A stretch of 64,000 nt of DNA from Bradyrhizobium guangdongense (GTDB lineage Bacteria > Pseudomonadota > Alphaproteobacteria > Rhizobiales > Xanthobacteraceae), in the NCBI RefSeq assembly GCF_004114975.1, contig NZ_CP030051.1, positions 6,138,001 through 6,202,000 on the forward strand. The letters are read 5' to 3'. A program made the position numbers and the translations under genes. Positions within the stretch are counted from its first letter, which is position 1; every line of letters begins with the position of its first letter. The notes under the pieces are model-generated. The model searched no databases and was not told where the DNA came from. It was given only the letters and a program-made list of their open reading frames with translations. This document shows, piece by piece, positions 45,053-53,703 of this stretch.

Positions 45053-45736
45053 ATGGCCAGACGACCGGCGAAGGCAGGGGGATCGATCGTGCGCGGCGAA
45101 GGAGTCGCGCTGGGCGAAGCCGTATTCCGCTCGCTCTGCGAGGCGCTCCAGGCCGGCAGCTACCGCGCCGGCGACCGCCTGCGGGAGGAGGAAGTGGCGC
45201 AGCGGCTCAAGGTCAGCCGCACGCCGGTGCGCGAAGCCCTGGGCCGCCTCGCCGCGCGCGGCTTCGTCGAGCCCGCCGGCGGCCGCGGGCTGATCGTCCG
45301 CAACCTCGATATCTCGGAAGTGCTTGAGCTATACGCCATGCGCGAGATCATGGAAGGCGCCGCGGCGCGCCTGGCGGCTGAACATGCCTCCACGCCCGAG
45401 ATCGACGCACTCAGGGATATCGAGCAGACCTTTGTTGAGGCGTCCGGGATCGACGCCACTGAGATGGCAAGGCTGAACCGCGCCTTTCACGAAGCGGTCT
45501 GCCGCGCTGCTCGCAACCGCTATCTCGACAATGCCTCGCGCGAATTGCAGGACTGGATCGCCCTGCTCGGCCCAACCACTTTCACGGTGACGGGGCGCCC
45601 CTCGACTAGCCACGCCGAGCATCAGGCCATTATCGGGGCGATCGCCGCGCGCGACGGCGACAAGGCCGAGCAGCTCGCGCGCGCTCATATCCGCGAGGCG
45701 CTGCGCTGCCGGCTCAAGCTGCTGCAGAAGCAGTAG
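45053..45736 (+). CDS. GntR/FadR-family regulator of the tcu genes
   Basis: Regulator of 227 residues. The winged HTH reads YRAGDRLREEEVAQRLKVSR and TPVREALGRLAARGFVEPAG. The FCD ligand-binding domain reads VLELYAMREIMEGAAARLAA, NRAFHEAVCRAARNRYLDNA and EHQAIIGAIAARDGDKAEQL, with metal-binding His expected in FHEAV, HAEHQAI and ARAHIREAL. It is divergent from tcuAB and close to a TTTGTATACAAA palindrome. In Salmonella the tcu regulator is LysR-type, so the regulator has been exchanged here. Effector probably a tricarboxylate, inferred. Confidence 0.93.
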   Translation: MARRPAKAGGSIVRGEGVALGEAVFRSLCEALQAGSYRAGDRLREEEVAQRLKVSRTPVREALGRLAARGFVEPAGGRGLIVRNLDISEVLELYAMREIMEGAAARLAAEHASTPEIDALRDIEQTFVEASGIDATEMARLNRAFHEAVCRAARNRYLDNASRELQDWIALLGPTTFTVTGRPSTSHAEHQAIIGAIAARDGDKAEQLARAHIREALRCRLKLLQKQ

Positions 45737-45745
45737 ACGAGACGC

Positions 45746-46219
45746 TCACGCCAAGACGTCCGCCACGACCGCCTTCACGACCTCCCGCACATCGGCAGGC
45801 TTCATCCGCACCTGCAAGCCGCGTTGACCGCCATTGAGATAGACGAGCTCGTGAGCCAGCGCGCTCTGCTCGATCACAGTGCCGATCTGCTTGCGCTGTC
45901 CGAATGGGCTGATGCCGCCGACCTTGTAGCCGGTGACGCGCTCGGCCTCCGGCGGCTTCATCATCTGCGCCGACTTGCCGCTCACGGCGGCGGCGAGCTT
46001 CTTCATCGAGACTTCCTGGTCGGACGGTACGACCACGCAGACCGGCTTGCCGTCGACCAGCGCCATCAGCGTCTTGAGCACGCGCGCCGGATCCTCGCCG
46101 AGGGCGGCGGCGGCCTGAAGCCCGATGCTCTCGGCGTCGGGATCGTAGTCGTACGTATGAATGGTGAAGGCAATACCGGCGGACGTGAGCGCGCGGGTGG
46201 CGGGGGTGACTTTGGACAT
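45746..46219 (-). CDS. ybaK: Cys-tRNA(Pro)/Cys-tRNA(Cys) deacylase YbaK
   Basis: YbaK/ProX-domain protein of 157 residues. It begins MSKVTPATRALTSAGIAFTI, followed by HTYDYDPDAESIGLQAAAAL, VCVVVPSDQEVSMKKLAAAV and KVGGISPFGQRKQIGTVIEQ; the GGISPFG loop is the family mark of bacterial YbaK. It hydrolyses Cys wrongly attached to tRNA(Pro). It is convergent with the GntR gene and unrelated to its neighbours by function. Confidence 0.94.
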   Translation of the reverse strand: MSKVTPATRALTSAGIAFTIHTYDYDPDAESIGLQAAAALGEDPARVLKTLMALVDGKPVCVVVPSDQEVSMKKLAAAVSGKSAQMMKPPEAERVTGYKVGGISPFGQRKQIGTVIEQSALAHELVYLNGGQRGLQVRMKPADVREVVKAVVADVLA

Positions 46220-46236
46220 GGGTGACGTTTACCACC

Positions 46237-46320
46237 GTCATTGCGAGGAGCGAAGCGACGAAGCAATCCAGAATCCCACCAAGGAGACAACCTGGATTGC
46301 TTCGCTAGGCTCGCAATGAC
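46237..46320. repeat. rhizobial palindromic intergenic repeat, copy 1
   Basis: An 84-bp element with outer arms GTCATTGCGAG (46237-46247) and CTCGCAATGAC (46310-46320), and inner arms CGAAGCAATCCAG and CTGGATTGCTTCG, fills the gap between ybaK and fdsA. A related copy lies at about 55545-55620. Such mobile palindromic units are widespread between genes in Bradyrhizobium. Confidence 0.8.
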
Positions 46321-46329
46321 CGCTGTGGC

Positions 46330-49098
46330 CTACTCCGCCGCGTCCCGCATCTCCGCGCGCTCGGCACGCGCGGCGCAGAACTTGAACTCCGGGATCTTGC
46401 CGAACGGATCGAGCGCCGGGTTGGTCAACAGGTTCGCCGCCGCCTCCGCGTAGCAGAACGGCATGAACACCATGTTCTTCGGCACGTCCCGGTCCGAGCG
46501 GACCTTGACCTCGACGGCGCCGCGGCGGGTCTCGAGGCGGATGAAATCGCCGGGCACCAGCTTCTTCTTGCGCATGTCCTTCGGCGACATGAACGCAACG
46601 GCCTCCGGCTCGATCTGGTCCAGCACCTGCGCACGTCGCGTCATCGAGCCGGTGTGCCAGTGCTCCAGCACGCGGCCGGTCGAGAGCACCATCGGATATT
46701 CGTCGTCCGGCACTTCGTCCGGCGGAATGACATGGGCCGGCACGATCTTGCCGCGACCGCTCGTGGTCGGGAAGCCCGTGGTGAAGATGATCTCGTTGCC
46801 GGGCTTGTTCGGATCGTCGGCCGGATAAGTCACCGCGCCTTCGCGCACCAGTCGCTCCCAACTGATATTCTTCAGCGACGGCATCAGCTCGGCCATCTCG
46901 GTGTAGACATCACCCGGGCCGGCATAATTCCAGGGCAAGCCCATGCGCTTGCCGATCTCCTGGATGATCCAGAGATCCTGCCGCGCATCGCCGGGCGGCT
47001 TGATCACCTGGCGCGCGAGCTGCACGCGGCGATCGGTGTTGGTGAAGGAGCCGTCCTTCTCGGCGAAGGCGGAGGCCGGCAGGATGACGTCGGCGTGGAA
47101 CGCGGTCTCGGTAACGAAGAGATCCTGCACCACGAGGTGATCGAGCATCGCGAGCGCCTGGCGCGCATGCTGCAGGTCAGGATCCGACATCGCGGGATTC
47201 TCGCCCTCGATATACATCCCCTTGATCTCGCCGGCGTGGATCGCGTTCATGATCTCGACCACGGTCAGGCCGCGGACGGGATCGAGATCCTGCTGCCAGA
47301 GCTTTTCAAAACTGCCCCGCAGATCGTCGCGGCCGACCGGCTGGTAGTCCGGCAGGAACATCGGGATTAGCCCGGCATCGGAGGCGCCTTGCACGTTGTT
47401 CTGGCCGCGCAGCGGATGCAGGCCGGTGCCGGGCCGACCTACCTGGCCGGTGATCAGCGCCAGCGCAATCAGGCAGCGCGCATTATCGGTGCCGTGAACA
47501 TGCTGGCTGATGCCCATGCCCCAGAAGATGATCGACGATTTCGCGCGCGCGTAGGTGCGCGCCACCTCGCGCAGAGTCTGCGCCGGGATGCCGCAGATCG
47601 CCTCCATCTTCTCCGGCGTGAACTCCTTGATCTTCTCCTTGAGGGCCTCAAAACCTTCGGTGTAGCCGGCGATGTATTGATCGTCGGTGAGGCCTTCGGT
47701 GATGATCGTGTTGATCATCGCGTTCAGCATGGCGACGTCCGAGCCCGGCTTGAACTGGAGGTGCTTGGTCGCGTGACGCGACAATGTCTGCCGGCGCGGA
47801 TCCATCACGAACAGCTTGGCGCCGTTCTGCTTGACCGCATTCTTGATGAAGGTCGCGGCGACCGGATGGTTCACGGTCGGGTTGGCACCGATCACGATGA
47901 TCACCTCGGCGTCCATCGCCGCCGAGAACGGCGCCGACACCGCGCCCGAACTCAGGCCTTCGAACAGCGCCGCCACCGACGAGGCGTGGCACAACCGGGT
48001 GCAATGATCGACATTGTTCGAGCCGAATCCGGTGCGCACAAGCTTCTGGAACAGATAGGCCTCTTCGTTCGAGCCCTTGGCCGAGCCGAAGCCGGCCAGC
48101 GCCTTCACCCCCTTCTCGTCACGAATCTTGACGAGACCCTTGGCGGCAACGTCGAGCGCTTCATCCCAGCTTGCTTCACGGAAATGCGTGAAGGGATTGG
48201 CCGGATCGACCTGATCGTTGGCGTCTTTCTTCGCATTCGGCAGCCGAACCAGCGGCTTTGTCAGGCGATGCGGATGGTGGATGTAGTCGAAGCCGAAACG
48301 GCCCTTGACGCAAAGACGGTTGTGATTGGCGGGACCGTCGCGGCCTTCCGCATAGATCACCTTCTCGTCCTTGACCTCGTAGGTGACCTGGCAGCCGACG
48401 CCGCAGAACGGACAGAGCGAATCCACCTTCCTGTCGGCATAAGTTACGCGGGTCTGCTTCTCGTCGAGCATCACGGCCGGCATCAACGCGCCGGTGGGGC
48501 AGGCCTGCACGCATTCCCCGCAGGCGACACAAGTGGACTCGCCCATGGGATCGTCGAAGTCGAACACGATCTTGGCGCTGGCGTTGCGGTAAGCCATGCC
48601 GATGACGTCATTGACCTGGACCTCGCGGCAGGCGCGCACGCAGAGGCCGCACTGGATGCAGGCATCGAGATTGACGCGCATCGCCGGATGGCTGGCGTCG
48701 GCCGCCCAGCGCTCGGCAGCGGGGAAGCGGCTCTCGGTGACGCCCGTTGCCTCGGCCCAGTGCCAGAACTTCGATTCCGGATCGTGGCTGGTCTCGCGCG
48801 CCGGCTGGTCGGCGACCAGGAGCTCCATCACCATTTTCTGCGCGGCAGTCGCGCGCGCCGACTCGGTCTTGACCTTCATGCCGACCGACGGCGTGCGCTT
48901 GCACGAGGCTGCGAGCACGCGCTCACCCTCGATCTCGACCATGCAGGCGCGGCAATTGCCGTCGGGGCGGTAGTCGGGCGCTGGCGAATAGCACAGATGC
49001 GGGATGTCGCGGCCCTGGCGTTTTGCAACCTGCCAGATCGTCTCGCCGGGCTGGGCCTCGACCTGCTTGCCGTCGAGCTCGAACGTAATCTTCGTCAT
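46330..49098 (-). CDS. fdsA: NAD-dependent formate dehydrogenase, molybdenum alpha subunit
   Basis: Catalytic subunit of 922 residues, oxidising formate to CO2 with electrons passed to NAD through the beta-gamma subunit. The N-terminal NuoG-like region binds a [2Fe-2S] cluster (Cys36, Cys49, Cys52, Cys66). Two [4Fe-4S] clusters follow (CIQCGLCVRAC at 147-157, CVACGECVQAC at 190-200), then the molybdopterin-domain [4Fe-4S] cluster (CPFCGVGC at 229-236 with Cys263). The predicted metal ligand is Cys370 in RLCHASSV, followed by His371; no selenocysteine is needed. A molybdopterin-dinucleotide-binding domain closes the protein (about 800-900). It overlaps the upstream subunit gene by 4 nt. The cofactor genes lie 4-7 kb further on. 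Confidence 0.96.
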   Translation of the reverse strand: MTKITFELDGKQVEAQPGETIWQVAKRQGRDIPHLCYSPAPDYRPDGNCRACMVEIEGERVLAASCKRTPSVGMKVKTESARATAAQKMVMELLVADQPARETSHDPESKFWHWAEATGVTESRFPAAERWAADASHPAMRVNLDACIQCGLCVRACREVQVNDVIGMAYRNASAKIVFDFDDPMGESTCVACGECVQACPTGALMPAVMLDEKQTRVTYADRKVDSLCPFCGVGCQVTYEVKDEKVIYAEGRDGPANHNRLCVKGRFGFDYIHHPHRLTKPLVRLPNAKKDANDQVDPANPFTHFREASWDEALDVAAKGLVKIRDEKGVKALAGFGSAKGSNEEAYLFQKLVRTGFGSNNVDHCTRLCHASSVAALFEGLSSGAVSAPFSAAMDAEVIIVIGANPTVNHPVAATFIKNAVKQNGAKLFVMDPRRQTLSRHATKHLQFKPGSDVAMLNAMINTIITEGLTDDQYIAGYTEGFEALKEKIKEFTPEKMEAICGIPAQTLREVARTYARAKSSIIFWGMGISQHVHGTDNARCLIALALITGQVGRPGTGLHPLRGQNNVQGASDAGLIPMFLPDYQPVGRDDLRGSFEKLWQQDLDPVRGLTVVEIMNAIHAGEIKGMYIEGENPAMSDPDLQHARQALAMLDHLVVQDLFVTETAFHADVILPASAFAEKDGSFTNTDRRVQLARQVIKPPGDARQDLWIIQEIGKRMGLPWNYAGPGDVYTEMAELMPSLKNISWERLVREGAVTYPADDPNKPGNEIIFTTGFPTTSGRGKIVPAHVIPPDEVPDDEYPMVLSTGRVLEHWHTGSMTRRAQVLDQIEPEAVAFMSPKDMRKKKLVPGDFIRLETRRGAVEVKVRSDRDVPKNMVFMPFCYAEAAANLLTNPALDPFGKIPEFKFCAARAERAEMRDAAE

Positions 49099-50804
49099 TC
49101 GGCCGCTTCCTTGAACTCGTCAGGGAAATATTTGATCACGGAGGACAGCGGATTCGATGCCGCCTGTCCCAGCCCGCAGATCGAGGCATCGCGCATCGCC
49201 TGGCTCAATTCTTCCAGAAGTGCGCGGTTCCAGACCGGCTTCTGCATCAGCTGCGCCGCCTTCTGGGTTCCGACGCGGCACGGCGTGCACTGGCCGCAGC
49301 TCTCGTCCTCGAAGAACTTCATCAGGTTCAGCGCCGCCGCGCGCACGCTATCCTTCTGCGACAGGATCACGATCGCCGCCGAGCCGATGAAGCAGCCGTA
49401 TTTCTCCAGCGTGCCGAAATCGAGCGGGATGTCGTCCATCGAGGCTGGCAGGATGCCGCCGGAAGCGCCGCCCGGGAGGTACGCGTAGAATTGATGGCCG
49501 TCGGCCATGCCGCCGCAATATTCGTCGATCAATTCGCGCACGGTGATGCCCGCGGGCGCCAGCTTCATGCCGGGATTCTTGACGCGTCCCGAGACCGAGA
49601 AGCTGCGCAGGCCATGACGCTCATGGCGGCCATTTCCCTTCCACCAGTCGGCGCCTTTCTCGACGATGTCGCGCACCCACCACAACGTCTCGATATTGTT
49701 GATCAGCGTCGGAAGGCCGAACAGGCCGACCTGGAACGGATACGGCGGCTTGTGCCGGGGCAGGCCGCGCTTGCCCTCGATGCTCTCCAGCAGCGAGGAC
49801 TCCTCGCCGCAGATATAGGCGCCGGCGCCGCGACGCATGTGCAGCGTCGGACCGCCCGGCGGAAGCTTGGCGATCTCGCGCATCAGGATCTCGCGCGAGG
49901 CCGGATATTCGTCGCGCAGATAGATGTAGACGTCAGAGGCCTGCACCACATGCGCGCCGATCAGCATGCCTTCGATGAAGCGATGCGGATCGCTTTCGAG
50001 ATAGACGCGATCCTTGAACGTGCCGGGCTCGCCCTCGTCGCCGTTGATCGCCATCAGCCGCGGACCGGGCTCCCCTAACACCGCCCGCCATTTGCGGCCC
50101 GTCGGGAAGCCGGCGCCGCCGAGGCCGCGCAGCGACGCGTCGTCGAGTGCCTTCAGCAGATCGTCTTTCGAGAGCTCACCCGAGCGCACGCGGCCCAGCA
50201 GCTTGTAGCCGCCACCGGCGACATAGGCATCGTAATCGACATAGTTGGGCAGATGCGCGTGCGTGTCGCCGGTTTTCACGACGGCCATGACATTGTCAAC
50301 GGTCGCATGGTCGACGAAGTTGTGTCCGACTTCAGCAGCCGGCGCCGTATCACAGCGTCCGACACAAGGTGCGCGCACGACGCGAATGCCGGGGCCTGAC
50401 GCACTCTGCAGATCCTCGAGCAGCTTTTCGCCGCCGAGCATGGCGCAAGTCAGCGAATCGCAGACGCGGATCGTCAGCGGCGCAATGTCGGGCTCGCCTT
50501 CCTTCACCACGTCGAAATGCGCGTAGAAGGTCGCGGTCTCGAACACTTCGGCGAAGGCGAGCTTCATCTCGTCGGCGAGCGCAGCAAGATGCGCGGCCGA
50601 GATCCGGTGATATTTGTCCTGGATCAGGTGCAGATATTCGATCAGCAGATCGCGCCGTCGCGGACGGTCGCCGATCAATTGCTCGATCTCGTGCGAAGCG
50701 GTCGGATCGACCTGTCGTCCTTTGGGCGTCGCTTTGGCGCGCCGGCGCCCCTCACCCGGATGCTCGAATTCTCTGACCTTGTGAACGTCGTCGTTGCTGC
50801 TCAT
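49095..50804 (-). CDS. fdsB: formate dehydrogenase fused gamma-beta subunit (NuoE + NuoF)
   Basis: NAD-reducing subunit of 569 residues that joins two normally separate proteins. Residues about 30-155 are a NuoE/FdsG-like [2Fe-2S] domain with Cys ligands in VCDSLTCAMLGG and APCVGRCDTAPA. Residues about 170-569 are a NuoF/FdsB-like domain with FMN/NADH-binding RGLGGAGFPTGRKWRAV and INGDEGEPGTFKDR, and a [4Fe-4S] site in CGQCTPCRVG with a later Cys (ASICGLG). In Rhodobacter capsulatus these are fdsG and fdsB. The first 30 residues are basic. Its end overlaps fdsA by 4 nt. Promoter presumably in the 250 nt upstream, with a palindrome at 50946-50961. Confidence 0.95.
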   Translation of the reverse strand: MSSNDDVHKVREFEHPGEGRRRAKATPKGRQVDPTASHEIEQLIGDRPRRRDLLIEYLHLIQDKYHRISAAHLAALADEMKLAFAEVFETATFYAHFDVVKEGEPDIAPLTIRVCDSLTCAMLGGEKLLEDLQSASGPGIRVVRAPCVGRCDTAPAAEVGHNFVDHATVDNVMAVVKTGDTHAHLPNYVDYDAYVAGGGYKLLGRVRSGELSKDDLLKALDDASLRGLGGAGFPTGRKWRAVLGEPGPRLMAINGDEGEPGTFKDRVYLESDPHRFIEGMLIGAHVVQASDVYIYLRDEYPASREILMREIAKLPPGGPTLHMRRGAGAYICGEESSLLESIEGKRGLPRHKPPYPFQVGLFGLPTLINNIETLWWVRDIVEKGADWWKGNGRHERHGLRSFSVSGRVKNPGMKLAPAGITVRELIDEYCGGMADGHQFYAYLPGGASGGILPASMDDIPLDFGTLEKYGCFIGSAAIVILSQKDSVRAAALNLMKFFEDESCGQCTPCRVGTQKAAQLMQKPVWNRALLEELSQAMRDASICGLGQAASNPLSSVIKYFPDEFKEAAE

Positions 50805-50945
50805 GGAAACGTCGCGTTCTCCTCAAAAGCGCGATGATCTCAGGCTTGGACCGCCATCGCGATCTGCCCTCATTTCCGGGCTCAAATCGATGGAACCGCG
50901 TACTTCCGCGTCCTTGAATCGAGCCTTACTCCGCTCAACTCTAGT

Positions 50946-50961
50946 CTCTGGTATACCAGAG
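50946..50961. promoter_or_regulatory. 16-bp perfect palindrome upstream of the fds operon
   Basis: CTCTGGTATACCAGAG is a perfect inverted repeat about 140 nt upstream of the formate dehydrogenase start. Its core TGGTATACCA fits GntR/FadR-type operators, like the TTTGTATACAAA site before the tcu regulator; both share GTATAC. The rest of this 250-nt intergenic region (50805-51054) holds no gene. Confidence 0.6.
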
Positions 50962-51054
50962 GGGCAAGTAGATTTAGAACGTCTCTATAATGATTTAGGG
51001 GGCGGACAGCCGCCCTGCCACGCCCCCTTCCGCAAACTCAACGCGGAACCCGGC

Positions 51055-51336
51055 TCAAGTCTTGTCCATGCAGTCCTGAATGTAGAACCAGCGATCATCG
51101 CCGGTCAGTCCCTTGGCCTTCACCTCGGCACGGCAGGCCTTCAGCTTCGGCTTGTTGGCTGCCCAGGTGGCCTTCATCTGTTTCAGCTTCTGCATGGTGA
51201 GCTTGATCTTGCCCGGCGGCTTGGCGGCAGTGGTCGCGGCAGGTGCCGGCGCAGGCGCTGTCGCGGTCTGGGCCGATGCGGTTTGAAGGCTTGCCGCCAA
51301 CATCATGGCGGCAAGGCAGATACGGGTGCGAAGCAT
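51055..51336 (-). CDS. small secreted PsiF-like protein
   Basis: Secreted protein of 93 residues. ATG 51336 opens a signal peptide (MLRTRICLAAMMLAASLQTA, cleaved after SA). A Pro/Ala/Thr-rich linker precedes a domain with LKACRAEVKAKGLTGDDRWF and IQDCMDKT. The spacing C-x3-V-x-AKGLTGDDR-x3-I-x2-C matches the PsiF-repeat pattern. PsiF of E. coli is phosphate-starvation inducible and of unknown function. Short upstream in-frame extensions are rejected. Confidence 0.7.
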   Translation of the reverse strand: MLRTRICLAAMMLAASLQTASAQTATAPAPAPAATTAAKPPGKIKLTMQKLKQMKATWAANKPKLKACRAEVKAKGLTGDDRWFYIQDCMDKT

Positions 51337-51419
51337 AAGAATCCCCCTAGATCCCATTCTCAATGTGTTTGCAGACGAGCGCCGCGGGATGCGCAAGCTT
51401 CCCGCGGCGGTATGGGCGA

Positions 51420-53075
51420 TCAGAAGATAGCCCAGGCGCTCTGGAGGGTCTTGTACACACCCCATGCCAGCGGAATGCCGACGAAGACCCAAAACAGCGC
51501 GGCCCTGCCGTCCAACCCGCCCTTGCCGATGCCGAAGGAGCCATGCTGGATACCGGCTTCGGTCTTGGCACTTGCGGCCTGAAGCCTCGCAACCTCCTGG
51601 TTGTTCATGTACCACTTCGGATCGACCGGCTTGATCAGGTAGTTGCAGATGATGCCCGCGATCAGCATCGCACAGAGAATGTACATGGTCGTGTTGTAGA
51701 GCTGGTCACGCGGCACGCCCGCCGCGAGCTGGAACTCGCGGATGTAGTTCACCACGACGGGGCCGATGATGCCCGCGGTCGACCAAGCCGTCAGCAGCCG
51801 GCCGTGAATGGCCCCGACGAACTGGGTTCCGAACATGTCGGCGAGATAAGCCGGCACGGTCGCAAAGCCGCCGCCGTACATCGACAGGATGATGCCGAAG
51901 CCGAGCACGAAGAGAAGCTTCGATCCCATCGCTGCAAAGGTGGGCGCCAGCGCGTAGAGCACGATGCCGAGGATGAAGAACGTGTAGTAGGTGTTCTTGC
52001 GGCCCATATAGTCGGACAGCGAGGCCCAGAAGAACCGGCCGCCGATGTTGAACAGCGACAGCAGTCCGGCAAAGCCCGCCGCGATGCCGGCGATGACGGT
52101 CTTCTGTTCAACCGAGAGCTGACCGAAGGTGAGCTCCGGATGCCCGATCAACTTGCCGGCGAAAATTTCCTGGAGCATCGGCGAGGCCATGCCGATCACG
52201 CCGATGCCGGCCGACACGTTCAAACACAGCACCCACCAGATCAACCAGAATTGCGGCGTCTTGTGCGCGTTGTCGAGGTGGACATGATGCTCCGTGATCA
52301 TCGACTTCTTTTCGCTCGGCGGAGTCCAGCCCTCGGGCTGCCAGCCAGCCGGCGTCACGCGATAGGCGAAGGCACCGATCGTCATGAAGACGAAATAGAC
52401 GAGGCCCATCACGACGAAGGTCTGCCATACACCGACGTCGGTCGAGGATTTGAAGTAGTTGATCAGCAGATTGGCGAACGGAGCGCCGATCATCGCACCA
52501 CCGCCAAAGCCCATGATGGCCATGCCGGTCGCCATGCCGCGGCGATCGGGAAACCACTTGATCAGCGTCGACACCGGCGAGATGTAGCCGAGGCCGAGCC
52601 CGACGCCGCCGATGACGCCGGCCCCGAGCCACATGATCCAGAGCTGATGGACGTAGACGCCGAGCGCGCCGATCAGGAGCCCGCCGCCCCAGCAAAGCGC
52701 GGCAACGAAGCCCGCCTTGCGCGGACCGGCGCGTTCAAGCCAGCCGCCCCAGATCGCCGCGGAGACGCCGAGCAGGACGAAGAACAGGGTGAACATCCAC
52801 CCCAGGCTCGCGACCTTCCAATCGCAGGTCGTGGTGAAGAGCTCTTGCCACAGCGACATATCGGGGCAGGCCTTCGGCGCAGTGAGGCCGATCGCGCGCG
52901 ACAGCGGCAGCCAGAACACGGAGAAGCCGTAGGCCATGCCGATGCAGAGATGGATGCACAGCGCCGCCGGCGGCACCAGCCAGCGATTGAAGCCGGCCTT
53001 CGCCACTGTATGTTCGCGATCAAGAATTCCCGCGCCAGCACCCGAAATGCTTCCAGTGCCCTCAATTGTCGTCAT
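51420..53075 (-). CDS. OFA-family MFS transporter (oxalate/formate antiporter type)
   Basis: Major facilitator protein of 551 residues with about 12 membrane helices. ATG 53075 follows GAGGAG; the first helix is WLVPPAALCIHLCIGMAYGF. Family features are YGFSVFWLPLSRAIG, the MFS loop motif WFPDRRGMATGMAIMGFGGG and GRFFWASLSDYMGRKNTYY. A large loop (EGWTPPSEKKSMITEHHVHL) separates the halves, and an extra helix occurs near the C-terminus (ALFWVFVGIPLAWGVYKTL). OFA proteins exchange oxalate and formate or carry other monocarboxylates. Standing beside formate dehydrogenase it may bring in formate or oxalate, but substrate is not shown. Confidence 0.9.
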   Translation of the reverse strand: MTTIEGTGSISGAGAGILDREHTVAKAGFNRWLVPPAALCIHLCIGMAYGFSVFWLPLSRAIGLTAPKACPDMSLWQELFTTTCDWKVASLGWMFTLFFVLLGVSAAIWGGWLERAGPRKAGFVAALCWGGGLLIGALGVYVHQLWIMWLGAGVIGGVGLGLGYISPVSTLIKWFPDRRGMATGMAIMGFGGGAMIGAPFANLLINYFKSSTDVGVWQTFVVMGLVYFVFMTIGAFAYRVTPAGWQPEGWTPPSEKKSMITEHHVHLDNAHKTPQFWLIWWVLCLNVSAGIGVIGMASPMLQEIFAGKLIGHPELTFGQLSVEQKTVIAGIAAGFAGLLSLFNIGGRFFWASLSDYMGRKNTYYTFFILGIVLYALAPTFAAMGSKLLFVLGFGIILSMYGGGFATVPAYLADMFGTQFVGAIHGRLLTAWSTAGIIGPVVVNYIREFQLAAGVPRDQLYNTTMYILCAMLIAGIICNYLIKPVDPKWYMNNQEVARLQAASAKTEAGIQHGSFGIGKGGLDGRAALFWVFVGIPLAWGVYKTLQSAWAIF

Positions 53076-53395
53076 GCACTCCTCCCCTGCAGCTGCCCTT
53101 CTGAGCAACCTGCCGCTACGATCCTGTTCCTCAGCCCATTGCGACGCAGCTGTTGTCCCTGCTGCTCCGCACAATCACCCGACGCGCGCCAGGACCGTCA
53201 CGCGCATCTGAAAAAGATAACCCCTCGACTGGGGCTCTATGCCCCATCCTATATGCAGGCTTCGTGCGTGGCCCGCTGATCCGCGTAACGCGGACAAGAC
53301 TCAACCTCCGCGCCTGCGCGGACAAAGTCAATTGGGGCAGAAGGCGTGATCGATGTCGATAGATAAAAGGTCGGTATCAGCGCGGTCACGCGCGC
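53076..53395. promoter_or_regulatory. promoter region of the OFA transporter with tandem palindromic repeats
   Basis: This 320-nt gap has no gene. It holds two similar units: TCCGCGTAACGCGGACAAG from 53280 and TCCGCGCCTGCGCGGACAA from 53307, 27 bp apart. Each is an inverted repeat (TCCGCG / CGCGGA and TCCGCGC / GCGCGGA) followed by a similar tail ending in TCAA. They lie about 205-250 nt upstream of the transporter start on the minus strand and look like a paired protein-binding site. Confidence 0.55.
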
Positions 53396-53659
53396 TCAAG
53401 AACGCAGCGCAGCATTGGCATCGCCTATCGAACCATTCGCTTTTTCTATCAAGAAGACGATGCGCGCGTCGTTGCGCTCGGTGATCTCCACCGTGTCGCC
53501 GGTCTCGCGGATCAGGTTGGGAATGTCAATCACCGACAGCGGATCGGTGCAGTGCACCTCAAGTTGATCGCCCGGCCGCAAGGGCTTTAGCGCCTTGCGT
53601 GTTTTCAAGGCTGGAAGCGGGCATTTCAGCCCGGTGAGATCGAGCGTCGTTCGGGTCAT
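53396..53659 (-). CDS. TusA-like sulfur carrier protein
   Basis: SirA/TusA-fold protein of 87 residues. The motif LDLTGLKCPLPALKTRKAL carries the active Cys13 in CPLP, followed by LRPGDQLEVHCTDPLSVIDI and LIRETGDTVEI. ATG 53659 is followed by this motif at once. It is last in the likely mobB-moeA-tusA unit (44 nt after moeA). TusA-type carriers shuttle persulfide sulfur; in E. coli TusA influences formate dehydrogenase and molybdenum-cofactor maturation, so a sulfur supply role for FdhD or molybdopterin here is a reasonable inference. Confidence 0.88.
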   Translation of the reverse strand: MTRTTLDLTGLKCPLPALKTRKALKPLRPGDQLEVHCTDPLSVIDIPNLIRETGDTVEITERNDARIVFLIEKANGSIGDANAALRS

Positions 53660-53703
53660 GTGCGCAACATGGCGGGAGGAAACCAGGGCGTCAACGCAGG
53701 GGC

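Noticed and set aside
47389..49488. A 699-residue plus-strand open frame opposite fdsA
   Set aside because: Shadow of a clear molybdoenzyme gene; no domain, signal or start context.
51363..53279. A 638-residue plus-strand open frame opposite the OFA transporter
   Set aside because: Very rich in His, Arg, Asp and Glu, the usual mirror image of membrane helices; the transporter reading has 12 helices and family motifs.
53280..53325. Two similar palindromic units considered as a minimal CRISPR
   Set aside because: Only two units with almost no spacer and no cas genes; better explained as protein-binding sites.
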